The translations under genes and the position numbers were made by a program. From positions 186,001 to 250,000 of the forward strand of contig JAFEAE010000018.1 of assembly GCA_018266575.1 (NCBI GenBank): 64,000 nucleotides of DNA. The letters are read 5' to 3'. Below the pieces are notes generated by a model. The model was not told the origin of the DNA. It saw nothing but the letters and a program-made list of their open reading frames with translations, and did no database searches. Of this stretch, positions 44,090 to 53,560 are shown piece after piece (within the stretch, counting starts at the first letter, position 1; every line of letters begins with the position of its first letter). The stretch comes from Bacteroidota bacterium. GTDB taxonomy: Bacteria; Bacteroidota; Bacteroidia; Chitinophagales; Chitinophagaceae.

Positions 44090-44548
44090 TCACCATTGAC
44101 CTTTCACCAAATCCGCCACCACTTTATCAATAGGCAATGTTACACTTTCGGCAGAGAATAAATCCCAGTCAACAAAACGGAATGTTTCTGTTTCTCCGGT
44201 TGCTTTGTACATATTCATTTCGCGTTCATCAAAATCAAAAGGCTTGTTGCGAAGCGGCGCCTTGATCGGTTCTAGCGCTTCAGCAAAATAGTAGATGGAA
44301 ATAATCTGGTGATCCGGATTGAATGCACTCATCTGGAAAAAATCAGTAGTATAAATATGATCGGCGACTTTTACGTCAAGATCCATTTCTTCTTTGAATT
44401 CACGTTTCAAACATTCGCGAGTGCCTTCACCAAATTCCAGGCCTCCTCCGGGAAATTTTGTATAATAATTACCGCGGATAAATTCATCACTTACCAAAAC
44501 TTTTTTATTTTCTCCAAGCAGGATGCCGTAAACTCTTATGTTGAACAT
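44090..44548 (-). CDS. NUDIX hydrolase
   Basis: The 152-residue protein carries a Nudix box in FPGGGLEFGEGTRECLKREF followed by KEEMDLD. It keeps the REFKEE metal residues but has Asp where the conserved late Gly usually sits. It should hydrolyse a nucleoside diphosphate derivative. Its 3-prime end overlaps a run of the TCACCATTGACC spacer word (44052-44108), so the last codons are built from repeat sequence. Confidence 0.9.
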   Translation of the reverse strand: MFNIRVYGILLGENKKVLVSDEFIRGNYYTKFPGGGLEFGEGTRECLKREFKEEMDLDVKVADHIYTTDFFQMSAFNPDHQIISIYYFAEALEPIKAPLRNKPFDFDEREMNMYKATGETETFRFVDWDLFSAESVTLPIDKVVADLVKGQW

Positions 44549-44570
44549 GGTTTTTTATTTACGATTTTAG

Positions 44571-44711
44571 ATGTACGATGTACGATTTGTTTATAATAGT
44601 AGGTTCGCGGATAGAATAACTTAATAATACTTTTTATTGATTTCCTGATTGAGCTTATGAATGCATTTTTGAATGTAAGAAATCGTACATCCCAAATCGT
44701 ACATCGTACAT
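44571..44711. repeat. 18-bp perfect inverted repeat made of ATGTACGAT words
   Basis: ATGTACGATGTACGATTT (44571-44588) is the exact reverse complement of 44694-44711, across a 105-bp AT-rich centre. It fills the gap between the NUDIX start and the dapF stop. The right arm ends 3 bp from the dapF stop codon, so it could fold as a terminator. Confidence 0.75.
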
Positions 44712-44714
44712 TCA

Positions 44715-45503
44715 TCAAGGCTTCAGATCGATTTCTCCTTCAAACACTTTTTCCGCCGGCCCGCAAAGCCAGATATTGTCGAATTCGTCGTCTGAAATGC
44801 GGTTATACTCCACCGTTAGTTCACCGCCGCGGGTGGCCACGGTTACATTATTATAACCAACATCGTTATGATGAAATGCCAATGCACTTGCTGTAACACC
44901 TGTTCCGCATGATAATGTTTCGTCTTCTACGCCACGTTCGTAAGTCCGTACAATGATCTCATCAGGTTTTTTCTGTTCTACAAAATTCACGTTGATGCCT
45001 TCTTTGGCAAAGTCGCTGCTATAGCGGATCTCATGGCCTTTATCGTACACATCATAATCCATTACGTCATTCACCATTTTCACATAATGCGGAGAGCCTG
45101 TATTCACTATAAAATCCCCGTGAAAATCCACAACACCTTTTACATCTTTCATTTTCAGTTTCACGATGCCGCTGTCTTCTATCTCTGCTTCGTGTTCCCC
45201 ATCAACTGCAATAAATTTGTATGTACTTCGATGAATGCCGAGATGATATGCAAACTTCACCATACAACGCCCGCCATTTCCGCACATTGTGCTTTCGCGA
45301 CCATCGGAATTGTAATATTTCATTTCAAAATCGTAGCCTGTTTTCGGGTTCAGCAACATCAACCCATCTGCACCGATTCCGAAACGGCGGTCGCACAAAA
45401 ATTTAATTTTATCGACCGGCAATGCGGTGATGCTCCAGTTGCGGTTATCAATAATTATAAAATCATTCCCCGTTCCCTGGTATTTGTGAAAATGAACTTT
45501 CAT
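44715..45503 (-). CDS. dapF: Diaminopimelate epimerase
   Basis: 262 residues from ATG 45503 (a longer TTG-led frame lies in the spacer). It converts LL- to meso-diaminopimelate for lysine and peptidoglycan synthesis. The two catalytic cysteines are Cys74 (STMCGNGGRC) and Cys199 (TLSCGTGVTA). The start KVHFHKYQGTGNDFIIIDNR is diagnostic. Single gene. Confidence 0.97.
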   Translation of the reverse strand: MKVHFHKYQGTGNDFIIIDNRNWSITALPVDKIKFLCDRRFGIGADGLMLLNPKTGYDFEMKYYNSDGRESTMCGNGGRCMVKFAYHLGIHRSTYKFIAVDGEHEAEIEDSGIVKLKMKDVKGVVDFHGDFIVNTGSPHYVKMVNDVMDYDVYDKGHEIRYSSDFAKEGINVNFVEQKKPDEIIVRTYERGVEDETLSCGTGVTASALAFHHNDVGYNNVTVATRGGELTVEYNRISDDEFDNIWLCGPAEKVFEGEIDLKP

Positions 45504-45674
45504 CAGTGAATATTTACGAATTACGATTTGGGATTTACGACTTGCCTGCTGCAAGCAGGTTTCTGCTGAACAGCTATCTGCTTTTAGCTATGAGCTTTGA
45601 GCGTTCAATTCGTAATTTCCGATTTTAGTTTTTTAATTTTTAGTTTTTATTTGTTGACCAACTTCAGTAACTCC

Positions 45675-45732
45675 GGTTGAACATCGTTGCGTCGCACCTG
45701 CCTACCGCAGGCAGGCTCTTGTACCGTTGATC
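45675..45732 (-). repeat. Interspersed repeat, copy 5 of 6, with palindromic insert
   Basis: On the minus strand: GATCAACGGTACAAGAG, insert CCTGCCTGCGGTAGGCAGG, TGCGACGCAACGATGTTCAA. The left half is diverged from the other copies before GTACAAGAG. Confidence 0.75.
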
Positions 45733-45812
45733 TTTTATTCAGCGCTGCGTAAACAAAGCATGCAAAGATAAACAGAAGATGGACAAAGAGCGCAGTATGC
45801 TCTTGTATATAA

Positions 45813-45849
45813 AACGTATGCCATACCTCCGAGGTATGGCATACGTTTA
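45813..45849. repeat. Perfect 37-bp palindrome
   Basis: An 18-bp arm (45813-45830, AAACGTATGCCATACCTC) and its exact reverse complement (45832-45849) surround a single C. Flanking TATATA words extend the symmetry imperfectly. It would extrude as a very stable hairpin. Its TATGCCAT core recurs in the inverted repeat near 63.8 kb. Confidence 0.85.
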
Positions 45850-45894
45850 TATATTTATAATTACAGCAGTAAATAATTTATAAAGACTCTCGCC

Positions 45895-45996
45895 GTCATT
45901 CCTGCGAAAGCAGGAATCTGGATTACGAAACCATTAATTTTCTTTTTGTCTTGTTGTAAATGTAAAAGCAGATTCCCGCCTACGCGGGAATGACGT
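45895..45996. mobile_element. MITE-like element with 27-bp terminal inverted repeats (CGTCATTCC type)
   Basis: CGTCATTCCTGCGAAAGCAG followed by GAATCTG (45895-45921) is matched in inverse by 45970-45996 (CAGATTCCCGCCTACGCGGG followed by AATGACG), with four mismatches. Each end is itself a hairpin. The 48-bp centre codes for nothing. Elements of this type are scattered through many bacterial genomes and produce spurious frames with SRVGGN and IPAFAGMT. Confidence 0.75.
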
Positions 45997-46042
45997 GTAA
46001 CTCTCAGGTGAAATCTTAAGCTGCCCGAATTTTTTTTAGCGC

Positions 46043-46100
46043 TCAATAGAATTGTTGCCGTACAAGTGTGCGACGCAACGATGTTCAATAGTAGTACAAA
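46043..46100 (+). repeat. Interspersed repeat, copy 6 of 6
   Basis: The compact form: CAATAGAATTGTTGCCGTAC, AAGTGTGCGACGCAACGATG, TTCAATAGTAGTAC. There is no palindromic insert. Confidence 0.8.
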
Positions 46101-46129
46101 CGCCGGGTTCATAAAACAAAAAACACAAA

Positions 46130-47005
46130 CTACAAACCAGCAACTATTTCCAGCGTTTTTTTGATCAGCTTTTGTACAACGGCATCTCCGTCGTTCGAAA
46201 ATTGTTTGGTAATGCGGTTTGCAACAATGGCGCTCAAACTTATACATTGATGACCGAGAATTTTTCCTAATCCATAAATGCCTGCAGTTTCCATTTCAAA
46301 ATTGGTAATGCGGTGTTGCCCGAAACTGAATTGGGTAAGCCTGTCGATCAGTTGCGGGTTGCTGAGGCTAAGTCGCAGCATCCTGCCTTGCGGGCCGTAA
46401 AAACCAGGACAGGTAACAGTTATGCCATGATGATAACCTTCTACAAAATGTTTGAGCAATGCACTTCCGGCGCTGCTGATGTATGGATAAGAAAAGCGGT
46501 TATGCAACTGCGTTAGTGTTACAAAGGATTGAAGCAATTGTTTTTCTTCCTCGTTTTGATGGTGGTTATAAAAATTCAGCAGGTTGTCTATACCAAGCCC
46601 GTGTGTGGATGTAACAAAACTATCCACCGGGATATTTTGTTGTAACGAGCCTGATGTGCCTATGCGGATAATATTTAGCGAGGTAAGTTCGTTTTTGATA
46701 GTGCGTGACGTGAAATCGATATTCACTAACGCATCAAGTTCATTGAAAAAAATATCGATGTTATCTGTGCCAATACCGGTGGAAACAACGGAAATCCTTT
46801 TACTGCCGAGATAACCGGTGTGCGTAACAAACTCGCGGTGGTTGGTTTTAAATTCAACATGGTCAAAATAACTGCTGACTTTTGCTACACGGTCAGGGTC
46901 GCCAACGGTGATAATGGTTGTAGCAAGTTCATCTGGCTTTACATCGAGATGATAGATTGCGCCACGGTTGTTAATGATCAATTCACTTTCTGCAATACGG
47001 CTCAT
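46130..47005 (-). CDS. Nucleoside phosphorylase (uridine phosphorylase-like)
   Basis: The 291-residue protein belongs to the PNP/UDP phosphorylase family: TVGDPDRVAKVSSYF (phosphate loop), VVSTGIGTDNIDIFFNEL, RIGTSGSLQQNIPVDSFV, and ITNFEMETAGIYGLGKILGH with the Glu-Met-Glu ribose site. It splits a nucleoside with phosphate to base and ribose-1-phosphate, in the cytosol. The exact base preference is not readable. Its 3-prime end borders the repeat island. Confidence 0.92.
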   Translation of the reverse strand: MSRIAESELIINNRGAIYHLDVKPDELATTIITVGDPDRVAKVSSYFDHVEFKTNHREFVTHTGYLGSKRISVVSTGIGTDNIDIFFNELDALVNIDFTSRTIKNELTSLNIIRIGTSGSLQQNIPVDSFVTSTHGLGIDNLLNFYNHHQNEEEKQLLQSFVTLTQLHNRFSYPYISSAGSALLKHFVEGYHHGITVTCPGFYGPQGRMLRLSLSNPQLIDRLTQFSFGQHRITNFEMETAGIYGLGKILGHQCISLSAIVANRITKQFSNDGDAVVQKLIKKTLEIVAGL

Positions 47006-47063
47006 AAAAAGTATTGAGTGAGAGTTAGGGAAATTACAGCGAAAATACTAATTTCGCGCTTTC

Positions 47064-47134
47064 GGTTCCGTGGCCGAGTGGCTAGGCAGAGCTCTGCAAA
47101 AGCTTCTACAGCAGTTCGAATCTGCTCGGAACCT
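47064..47134 (+). tRNA. tRNA-Cys (GCA)
   Basis: A 71-nt cloverleaf. The acceptor stem is GGTTCCG with CGGAACC. The anticodon stem GAGCT/AGCTT encloses loop CTGCAAA with anticodon GCA. The T arm is AGCAG-TTCGAAT-CTGCT. The discriminator base is T (U73), as expected for cysteine tRNA. The 3-prime CCA is not encoded. It is followed by a hairpin at 47145-47179. Confidence 0.97.
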
Positions 47135-47144
47135 CTGATTTTTC

Positions 47145-47179
47145 AAGACCTATAAGGTTTTCAAAGCCTTATAGGTCTT
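47145..47179 (+). terminator. Hairpin after tRNA-Cys
   Basis: AAGACCTATAAGG (47145-47157) pairs exactly with CCTTATAGGTCTT (47167-47179) around a 9-nt loop. It lies 10 bp beyond the tRNA and ends 14 bp before the next start codon, so it probably ends the tRNA transcript. Confidence 0.75.
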
Positions 47180-47193
47180 ATAATTTCTGAACA

Positions 47194-47589
47194 ATGAAAT
47201 ATTCCCACTGGATCGGTTTTGCATTTGCTGTTTTGCTGGTGATTGCCTGTTTTATGCCATGGGCATATTACCCGGATATTGATAAAGTTTTCACTGGTTT
47301 TTTTTCCGAACAAAACCGTTATGGCAAACCCGGAAAGGTGTTGATCTTCTTTTCTGTTATTGCAACCATTTTATTCTTTATACCCAGGATTTGGGCAAAA
47401 CGATTCAACATGCTTATAACTGCATTGAATTTTGCATTTGCCATAAAATCGTTTTTACTTTTTTCTTCCTGCTACCGCGGAATTTGCCCGGAGAAAAAAA
47501 CAGGGATTTTCCTGGTCGTTATTTCTGCAGTGATCATGCTTGTAGTTTCATTGCTGCCGGATATGAAATTGAAGGAAAACAATAATTAA
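47194..47589 (+). CDS. Small four-helix membrane protein of unknown function
   Basis: A 131-residue protein with about four hydrophobic helices (roughly residues 7-25, 48-66, 72-92 and 103-122) and a short charged tail. No motif identifies it. A Cys-containing loop (FSSCYRGICPEK) lies between helices 3 and 4. It starts just after the tRNA-Cys hairpin and stands alone; the spacer after it is built of ATTAATAATT-type inverted words. Confidence 0.75.
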   Translation: MKYSHWIGFAFAVLLVIACFMPWAYYPDIDKVFTGFFSEQNRYGKPGKVLIFFSVIATILFFIPRIWAKRFNMLITALNFAFAIKSFLLFSSCYRGICPEKKTGIFLVVISAVIMLVVSLLPDMKLKENNN

Positions 47590-47675
47590 GAATTATGAAT
47601 TAGTAATTAATAATTCTTAAACTTAAAGAGCCTCTGATAAATCAGAATTTTTAATTCATAATTATTAATTTCTAA

Positions 47676-50570
47676 TTAAACTGCTTCTTCCGCATAACTA
47701 CTCACAGGCTCACAAGTACAAATCAAATTCCTGTCACCGTATGTGTTATTGATCCTTCCGATGGATGGCCAGAATTTATTAGCACGGATATACGTTAACG
47801 GAAACGCAGCGAATTCACGCGAATACGCATGGTTCCATTCATCCGCGCAGATCACGTGTTGTGTATGCGGCGAATTCTTTAATGCATTGTCTGTTTTATC
47901 TGCCCGCCCTTCCTCTATACTTTTTATTTCGTGGTAGATACCGATCATTGCATCGCAAAAACGGTCGAGTTCAGCTTTATCCTCACTCTCTGTCGGTTCA
48001 ATCATTATTGTGCCGGGAACAGGGAATGATAATGTTGGTGCATGGAAACCATAATCCATCAGGCGTTTTGCAACATCTTCCGCTTCGATGCCTGCAGAAG
48101 TTTTGAACGGGCGAAGGTCGACAATGAATTCATGCGCACAGGTTCCGTTAGAGCCGCTGTATAATATTTTATAATACTTTTCCAATCTTGCTTTCATGTA
48201 GTTCGCATTCAGGATCGCATATCTTGTAGCATTGGTAACGCCATTCGCGCCTAACATCTTTATATATGCGTAACTGATCAGCAGAATACTTGCAGAACCG
48301 TAGGGGGCGGCGCTTACGGCGTGATTTCCGGTTACCGGTAACTGGTTACTGCTAACTGGATGTCCAGGCAAAAACGGTTTCAGTTTCTCATTCACGCAGA
48401 TCGGTCCCATGCCCGGGCCGCCGCCGCCGTGTGGAATAGCGAATGTTTTGTGCAAATTCAAATGGCAAACATCTGCTCCGATAAATCCGGGGCTGGTTAA
48501 TCCGACCTGTGCATTCATGTTTGCGCCATCCATATAAACAAGCCCGCCATTTTGATGGATAGCTTCACAAATTTCTTTGATGCTTTCTTCAAACACTCCA
48601 TGAGTTGACGGATAAGTAACCATCAAACCTGCCAATGAATCTTTATACTGAACAGCTTTTGCTTTTAAATCTGTAACATCAATATGACCTTCATCATCAC
48701 TCTTCACAACTACCACTTTCATTCCTGCCATTACAGCACTTGCAGGGTTTGTGCCATGTGCAGAAATAGGAATGAGGATAACATCACGATGATCATCTTT
48801 TCTTGATTGGTGATACCTTCTTATTGCAAGCAAGCCCGCATACTCGCCTTGTGCGCCACTATTCGGTTGCAACGAGGTTGCTGCAAAACCGGTGATCTGG
48901 CTCAGCCAGTCTTCCAGTTCGGAAATTATTTGCTGATAACCCTGCCACTGATCAGCGGGAGCAAAAGGATGTATCTGTCCAAACTCAGGCCAGCTCACCG
49001 GTATCAGTTCTGTTGCTGCATTTAATTTCATAGTGCATGAGCCCAATGAAATCATGGAAGTATTAAGAGAAAGATCTTTATTCTCCAGGCTTTTTAAATA
49101 ACGCATCATTTCACTTTCGCTGTGATGTGTATTGAAAACAGGATGCGTTAAGAAGGAAGAAGAACGTTTTGCAAATGAAGGAATATTTGATAAACCTTCA
49201 TCGCTGAGATCAATTTTTATGGAAGAAGTATTTGCTGCCTGTGCAAGCACGGCTATCAATTGTTTTACATCTTCCACAGAAGTGGTTTCGTCAAGGCTGA
49301 TGCCAACCTGCGATGAACCGGCAATATAACGGAGATTAACAGACGCTTTTTCTGTTGCTGCCCTGACTGCTTGTACATCTTTTACTTCAACAACGATCGT
49401 GTCGAAATAATTTTCATACACAATTTTATATGCGCCTGTTTTTTCTAATGCTTTTGCCAGTGAATTAGTAAGAAGAGAAACACGTGTAGCAATAGTTTTT
49501 AAGCCTTCCGGTCCATGATACACTGCATACATTGCAGCCATATTTGCGAGTAATGCCTGTGCTGTACAGATATTTGAAGTAGCTTTTTCCCGTTTGATGT
49601 GTTGCTCTCTTGTCTGCAATGCCATACGCAATGCCCGGTTATTTTGTGCATCAATGCTAACGCCAATGATGCGTCCCGGAATCGCACGTTTGAATTCATC
49701 TTTCGTCGCAAAGAAAGCAGCATGCGGCCCGCCAAAACCAATAGGAACTCCGAAACGTTGTGCAGATCCAATGGCAGCGTCAGCACCAAATTCTCCCGGA
49801 GGGGTTAATAAGGTTAACGCTAAAAGGTCTGTTGCAACAACAATATAGCCACCTGCGCCGTGAATCTTCTCTGTAAAGCTGCCATAATCCTCAATTGACC
49901 CGTTGCTGTTTGGATATTGAACAATCGCACCGAAATATGAATTATCAATAGCTGCTGTTTTGTAATCACCAAAAACCAGTTCAATGTTTATTGGTGCAGC
50001 CCTGGTGATCAATAAATCCTTCGTTTGTACGAAGACGTTAGTATCTACAAAAAACTTAGGCTGCTTAACATCTCCTGTTTTATTTACATGATGAAAGAAC
50101 ATGGCCATTGCTTCGGCTGCGGCAGTTCCTTCATCCAACAAAGAAGCGTTTGTAAGTGGCAAACCGGTGAGGTCGCTCACCATTGTTTGAAAATTCAATA
50201 GACTTTCCAGCCTGCCTTGTGAAATTTCTGCCTGGTATGGTGTGTATTGTGTGTACCATCCCGGGTTTTCAAAAAGGTTGCGAAGGATAACACTTGGCGT
50301 GATCGTGTTATAGTATCCCTGGCCGATATAGGTAGTAAAAACTTTATTTTTTGCTGCTGTTTTTTTCAGTTCTTTCAAATATTCATATTCACTGACCGGG
50401 CCCGGAATATTCAGTGGTTTGTTGCTACGGATAGAAGAAGGGATTGTTTTGCTGATCAGTTCTTCTATAGAGCTGACACCAATTGTTTTAAACATTTGCT
50501 CTGTCTCATGTGTGCCGGGGCCGATATGGCGGGATGCAAATTCATTTGCCTGCTGTTCAAATAAATTCAT
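47676..50570 (-). CDS. gcvP: Glycine dehydrogenase (decarboxylating), P-protein
   Basis: 964 residues from ATG 50570 ([19 protein letters not shown]); the longer frame to 50714 runs into spacer repeat. It is the single-chain PLP enzyme of the glycine cleavage system, decarboxylating glycine and passing the aminomethyl group to lipoyl H-protein. Both homologous halves are present: N-terminal [20 protein letters not shown] and [20 protein letters not shown] in the C-terminal half, where the PLP lysine lies in [20 protein letters not shown]. The H- and T-protein genes are not here. It is divergent from a threonine aldolase that produces glycine. Confidence 0.97.
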   Translation of the reverse strand: MNLFEQQANEFASRHIGPGTHETEQMFKTIGVSSIEELISKTIPSSIRSNKPLNIPGPVSEYEYLKELKKTAAKNKVFTTYIGQGYYNTITPSVILRNLFENPGWYTQYTPYQAEISQGRLESLLNFQTMVSDLTGLPLTNASLLDEGTAAAEAMAMFFHHVNKTGDVKQPKFFVDTNVFVQTKDLLITRAAPINIELVFGDYKTAAIDNSYFGAIVQYPNSNGSIEDYGSFTEKIHGAGGYIVVATDLLALTLLTPPGEFGADAAIGSAQRFGVPIGFGGPHAAFFATKDEFKRAIPGRIIGVSIDAQNNRALRMALQTREQHIKREKATSNICTAQALLANMAAMYAVYHGPEGLKTIATRVSLLTNSLAKALEKTGAYKIVYENYFDTIVVEVKDVQAVRAATEKASVNLRYIAGSSQVGISLDETTSVEDVKQLIAVLAQAANTSSIKIDLSDEGLSNIPSFAKRSSSFLTHPVFNTHHSESEMMRYLKSLENKDLSLNTSMISLGSCTMKLNAATELIPVSWPEFGQIHPFAPADQWQGYQQIISELEDWLSQITGFAATSLQPNSGAQGEYAGLLAIRRYHQSRKDDHRDVILIPISAHGTNPASAVMAGMKVVVVKSDDEGHIDVTDLKAKAVQYKDSLAGLMVTYPSTHGVFEESIKEICEAIHQNGGLVYMDGANMNAQVGLTSPGFIGADVCHLNLHKTFAIPHGGGGPGMGPICVNEKLKPFLPGHPVSSNQLPVTGNHAVSAAPYGSASILLISYAYIKMLGANGVTNATRYAILNANYMKARLEKYYKILYSGSNGTCAHEFIVDLRPFKTSAGIEAEDVAKRLMDYGFHAPTLSFPVPGTIMIEPTESEDKAELDRFCDAMIGIYHEIKSIEEGRADKTDNALKNSPHTQHVICADEWNHAYSREFAAFPLTYIRANKFWPSIGRINNTYGDRNLICTCEPVSSYAEEAV

Positions 50571-50679
50571 ATTCTGTTTTAGGTTGACCTTTGAAAAAGA
50601 AGCTGCAAATTTACGATGATATAAGCAGAAAACAGACTTCAAAAAATAATGGGGAAAAGCTGTTGATTCAGAAGTCCAT

Positions 50680-50781
50680 AAGTCGGTAAAGTCCGGAAGA
50701 CCGGAAGTCAGCAAGTCCGTAAGAAGAGAGAAAGATTGTTATTTGAGGTTCGTGCTTCCGGTCTTCCGGACTTTCCGACTT
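50680..50781. repeat. Inverted repeat of AAGTCCGG-type words
   Basis: AAGTCGGTAAAGTCCGGAAG plus ACCGGAAG (50680-50707) is matched in inverse by 50755-50781, with a single-base indel. The arms themselves repeat AAGTCxG. It occupies the divergent gcvP/threonine aldolase gap and ends 67 bp before the aldolase start. Confidence 0.78.
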
Positions 50782-50848
50782 CCCGACTCTTTAGACTTCC
50801 CTTCTTGTCTTCTTGTCGACTTTACCTAATTTGCGTTTTTTCTTTTTT

Positions 50849-51862
50849 ATGATGATAATAGATTTTCGTTCGGATACTGTAACAAAACCTTCACCGGAAA
50901 TGCTCAAAGCCATGATGAATGCGGAAGTGGGCGATGATGTTTTTGTTGAAGACCCTTCTGTTAACAAGCTTGAAGAAATGGCTGCAGAAATGTTTGGTAT
51001 GGAAGCCGCAATTTATTCGCCAAGCGGAACAATGTCGAACCAGATCGGCATCCGCTGCCATACACAACCGGGCGATGAAGTGATATGCGCTTCCAACGCA
51101 CATGTATATATTTATGAAGGTGGTGGAATTGCTTCTAATTCGGGGTCGCAGGTGAAAACTATTGAAGGGAACCGTGGAAGAATTACTGCGGAACAAGTGC
51201 TTGCTGCGATCAATCCTGATGATGTACACAAAGCAAGAACATCTTTAGTGTGTTTGGAAAATACATCAAACAGGGGCGGCGGCAGTTGCTACGATTTTGC
51301 AGAGATCAAAAAAATAAAAAAAGTTTGTGTTGATAATAAATTGCAATTTCATTTGGATGGTGCACGGTTATTTAATGCGTTGGTGGCAAAAAATGAAACG
51401 GCAAAACAATATGGAGAAACGTTCGATAGCATTTCGATCTGCCTGAATAAGGGATTAGGTTGCCCGATAGGAAGCATCCTGATCGGCAACAAAGATTTCA
51501 TAAAAAAAGCGAGACGTGTGCGAAAAGTGTTTGGCGGTGGCATGCGCCAGGCGGGCTTTATGGCAGCAACAGGTATTTATGCGCTGCGGCATAATATTGA
51601 AAGATTGAAACAGGACCATATTGTTGCAAAACAAATTGAAGAAGCGTTGCAGAAAAAGGGATTTATTAAAAGTATCATGCCTGCAGAAACAAATATTGTG
51701 ATTGCCGAGACCAATGTGCCGGCAAAAGATGTCTCTGCAAAACTGGAAGCAAATGGGATCCGCGTAATTGCCATTTCTGCAAACCAGGTACGTTTTGTTT
51801 CACACCTGGATATTTCACCGGAAATGGTTGACGCTACAATCAAAATAATTAATAATTTATAA
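50849..51862 (+). CDS. ltaE: Low-specificity L-threonine aldolase
   Basis: 337 residues from ATG 50849 (a second ATG follows directly). It is a PLP enzyme splitting threonine or allo-threonine into glycine and acetaldehyde. Family blocks: DFRSDTVTKPSPEMLKAM, VGDDVFVEDPSVNKLEE, HLDGARLFNA (168-177), and Lys201 in CLNKGLGCPIGS as the PLP lysine. It begins near the divergent gcvP gene, linking glycine formation and glycine cleavage, and precedes pgi by 23 bp. Confidence 0.95.
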   Translation: MMIIDFRSDTVTKPSPEMLKAMMNAEVGDDVFVEDPSVNKLEEMAAEMFGMEAAIYSPSGTMSNQIGIRCHTQPGDEVICASNAHVYIYEGGGIASNSGSQVKTIEGNRGRITAEQVLAAINPDDVHKARTSLVCLENTSNRGGGSCYDFAEIKKIKKVCVDNKLQFHLDGARLFNALVAKNETAKQYGETFDSISICLNKGLGCPIGSILIGNKDFIKKARRVRKVFGGGMRQAGFMAATGIYALRHNIERLKQDHIVAKQIEEALQKKGFIKSIMPAETNIVIAETNVPAKDVSAKLEANGIRVIAISANQVRFVSHLDISPEMVDATIKIINNL

Positions 51863-51885
51863 TTCATCATTCATAATTAAGTATC

Positions 51886-53514
51886 ATGTTTCCCAAAATA
51901 TCTCCCCAGACCACTAAAGCATGGCAGCAACTTCATGATCATTATACCAATGAAATGAAGCAAACGCATATGCGGGATTTATTTAAAAATGACAAAGGCC
52001 GGTTCAATAAATTCTCATTAAGCTCCGGTGATATTTTGTTTGATTATTCAAAAAATATCATCACTGAAAAAACAATGCAGTTGCTATTGCAGCTTGCAGA
52101 GGAATGTAAGTTGAAGGATGCGATTGAAGCAATGTTCAGCGGAGAGAAGATCAATCAAACGGAAGACCGTTCTGTATTGCATATTGCATTGCGCAATTTT
52201 TCAGGCAGGTCGATTTATTCAGATGGAAAAGATGTAATGCCTGATGTGTTCCGGGTGTTGAATCAAATGAAATCTTTTTCAGAAAAGATCCATAGCGGCG
52301 AATGGAAAGGATATACCGGAAAAAAAATAAAATATATCGTCAACATCGGCATCGGCGGAAGCGATCTCGGTCCGGTTATGGTCACTGAAGCACTGAAGCC
52401 GTATTGGGTGGAAGGCATACAACCGTATTTTGTTTCGAATGTAGACGGAACACATATTGCAGAAACACTAAAAAAGATAACAGCTGATGAAACATTGTTC
52501 CTGATCGCATCAAAAACATTTACTACACAGGAAACAATGACGAATGCCAACACGGCACGCGAATGGTTTTTGCAATATGCAAAAGATGAAAAAAATATTG
52601 CCAGGCATTTTGCAGCATTATCAACCAATGAAAAAGATGTTGTGAAATTCGGGATCGACAAAGAAAATATGTTTGAATTCTGGGATTGGGTAGGAGGAAG
52701 GTATTCGTTGTGGAGCGCAATTGGTTTATCCATTGTGTTGAGCATCGGCTATAATAATTTTGAGCAATTGTTAAAAGGTGCTCACGCAACAGATGAATAT
52801 TTTCGTACAACCTCGTTCGAAAAAAATATTTCTGTGATCATGGCGCTTGTTGGTTTGTGGTATGGTAATTTTTATGGCTCGGAAACGGAAGCTATTCTTC
52901 CTTACGATCAATACCTGCACCGCTTTGCCGCATATTTCCAGCAAGGCAATATGGAAAGCAATGGGAAAACAGCCGACCGGAATGGGGATAATGTCTCCTA
53001 TTCAACCGGGCCGGTAGTTTGGGGAGAACCGGGAACAAACGGGCAACATGCCTTTTATCAATTGATCCACCAGGGAACAAAATTGATCCCCTGCGATTTT
53101 ATTGCGCCAGCGGTCAGTCATAATCCTATCGGTGACCATCATACGAAGTTGCTCTCCAACTTTTTTGCGCAAACGGAAGCATTAATGAATGGAAAAACAA
53201 AAGAAGATTTAGTGGTAGAAAATGTAAAACCGGAACTGGTTCCTTATAAACTATTCAGTGGTAACCGCCCGACAAATTCTTTCCTTATAAAAAAGATCAC
53301 TCCATTTACTTTAGGACAGCTAACCGCATTGTACGAACATAAAATTTTTGTACAGGGAGTGATATGGAATATTTATACGTTCGATCAGTGGGGCGTTGAA
53401 TTGGGGAAACAATTAGCCGGTAAAATTCTTCCTGAATTGAAAGATGATAAGCCTGTGAATTCCCATGATTCTTCTACGAATGGATTGATCAATGCATTTA
53501 AAAAATTGAGGTAG
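51886..53514 (+). CDS. pgi: Glucose-6-phosphate isomerase
   Basis: The 542-residue long-type isomerase interconverts glucose-6-phosphate and fructose-6-phosphate. Visible blocks are [31 protein letters not shown], the active-site [28 protein letters not shown], and the C-terminal signature [12 protein letters not shown]. It follows threonine aldolase by 23 bp, so they may share a transcript despite unrelated roles. Confidence 0.97.
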   Translation: MFPKISPQTTKAWQQLHDHYTNEMKQTHMRDLFKNDKGRFNKFSLSSGDILFDYSKNIITEKTMQLLLQLAEECKLKDAIEAMFSGEKINQTEDRSVLHIALRNFSGRSIYSDGKDVMPDVFRVLNQMKSFSEKIHSGEWKGYTGKKIKYIVNIGIGGSDLGPVMVTEALKPYWVEGIQPYFVSNVDGTHIAETLKKITADETLFLIASKTFTTQETMTNANTAREWFLQYAKDEKNIARHFAALSTNEKDVVKFGIDKENMFEFWDWVGGRYSLWSAIGLSIVLSIGYNNFEQLLKGAHATDEYFRTTSFEKNISVIMALVGLWYGNFYGSETEAILPYDQYLHRFAAYFQQGNMESNGKTADRNGDNVSYSTGPVVWGEPGTNGQHAFYQLIHQGTKLIPCDFIAPAVSHNPIGDHHTKLLSNFFAQTEALMNGKTKEDLVVENVKPELVPYKLFSGNRPTNSFLIKKITPFTLGQLTALYEHKIFVQGVIWNIYTFDQWGVELGKQLAGKILPELKDDKPVNSHDSSTNGLINAFKKLR

Positions 53515-53560
53515 GATTTTAGTAAATTCAATAATTCTTTCCTCATTTAAACGTTTTTTT

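Larger units (their letters stand above)
45504..46129. other. 626-bp gene-free repeat island between dapF and the phosphorylase gene
   Basis: This stretch holds four distinct repeat types in a row: copy 5 of the interspersed repeat (45675-45732), a perfect palindrome (45813-45849), a MITE-like element (45895-45996) and copy 6 of the interspersed repeat (46043-46100). Near the dapF start a small CCTGC/GCAGG hairpin and AATTCGTAATT words occur. A 128-codon frame across the right half is composed of repeat sequence and is rejected. Confidence 0.8.

Noticed and set aside
45033..45509. 158-codon frame opposite dapF
   Set aside because: Antisense shadow of dapF with biased His/Cys/Phe composition.
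45861..46247. 128-codon leftward frame ending in the repeat island
   Set aside because: Its translation contains SRVGGN and IPAFAGMT, produced by the MITE-like element, and it overlaps the real phosphorylase gene.
47586..47690. Possible small RNA gene in the AT-rich inverted spacer
   Set aside because: The symmetry is made of simple ATTAATAATT words; no promoter or conserved RNA fold could be recognised.
50571..50848. Glycine riboswitch upstream of gcvP
   Set aside because: No paired glycine-aptamer core was found; the structure here is the AAGTCCGG inverted repeat.
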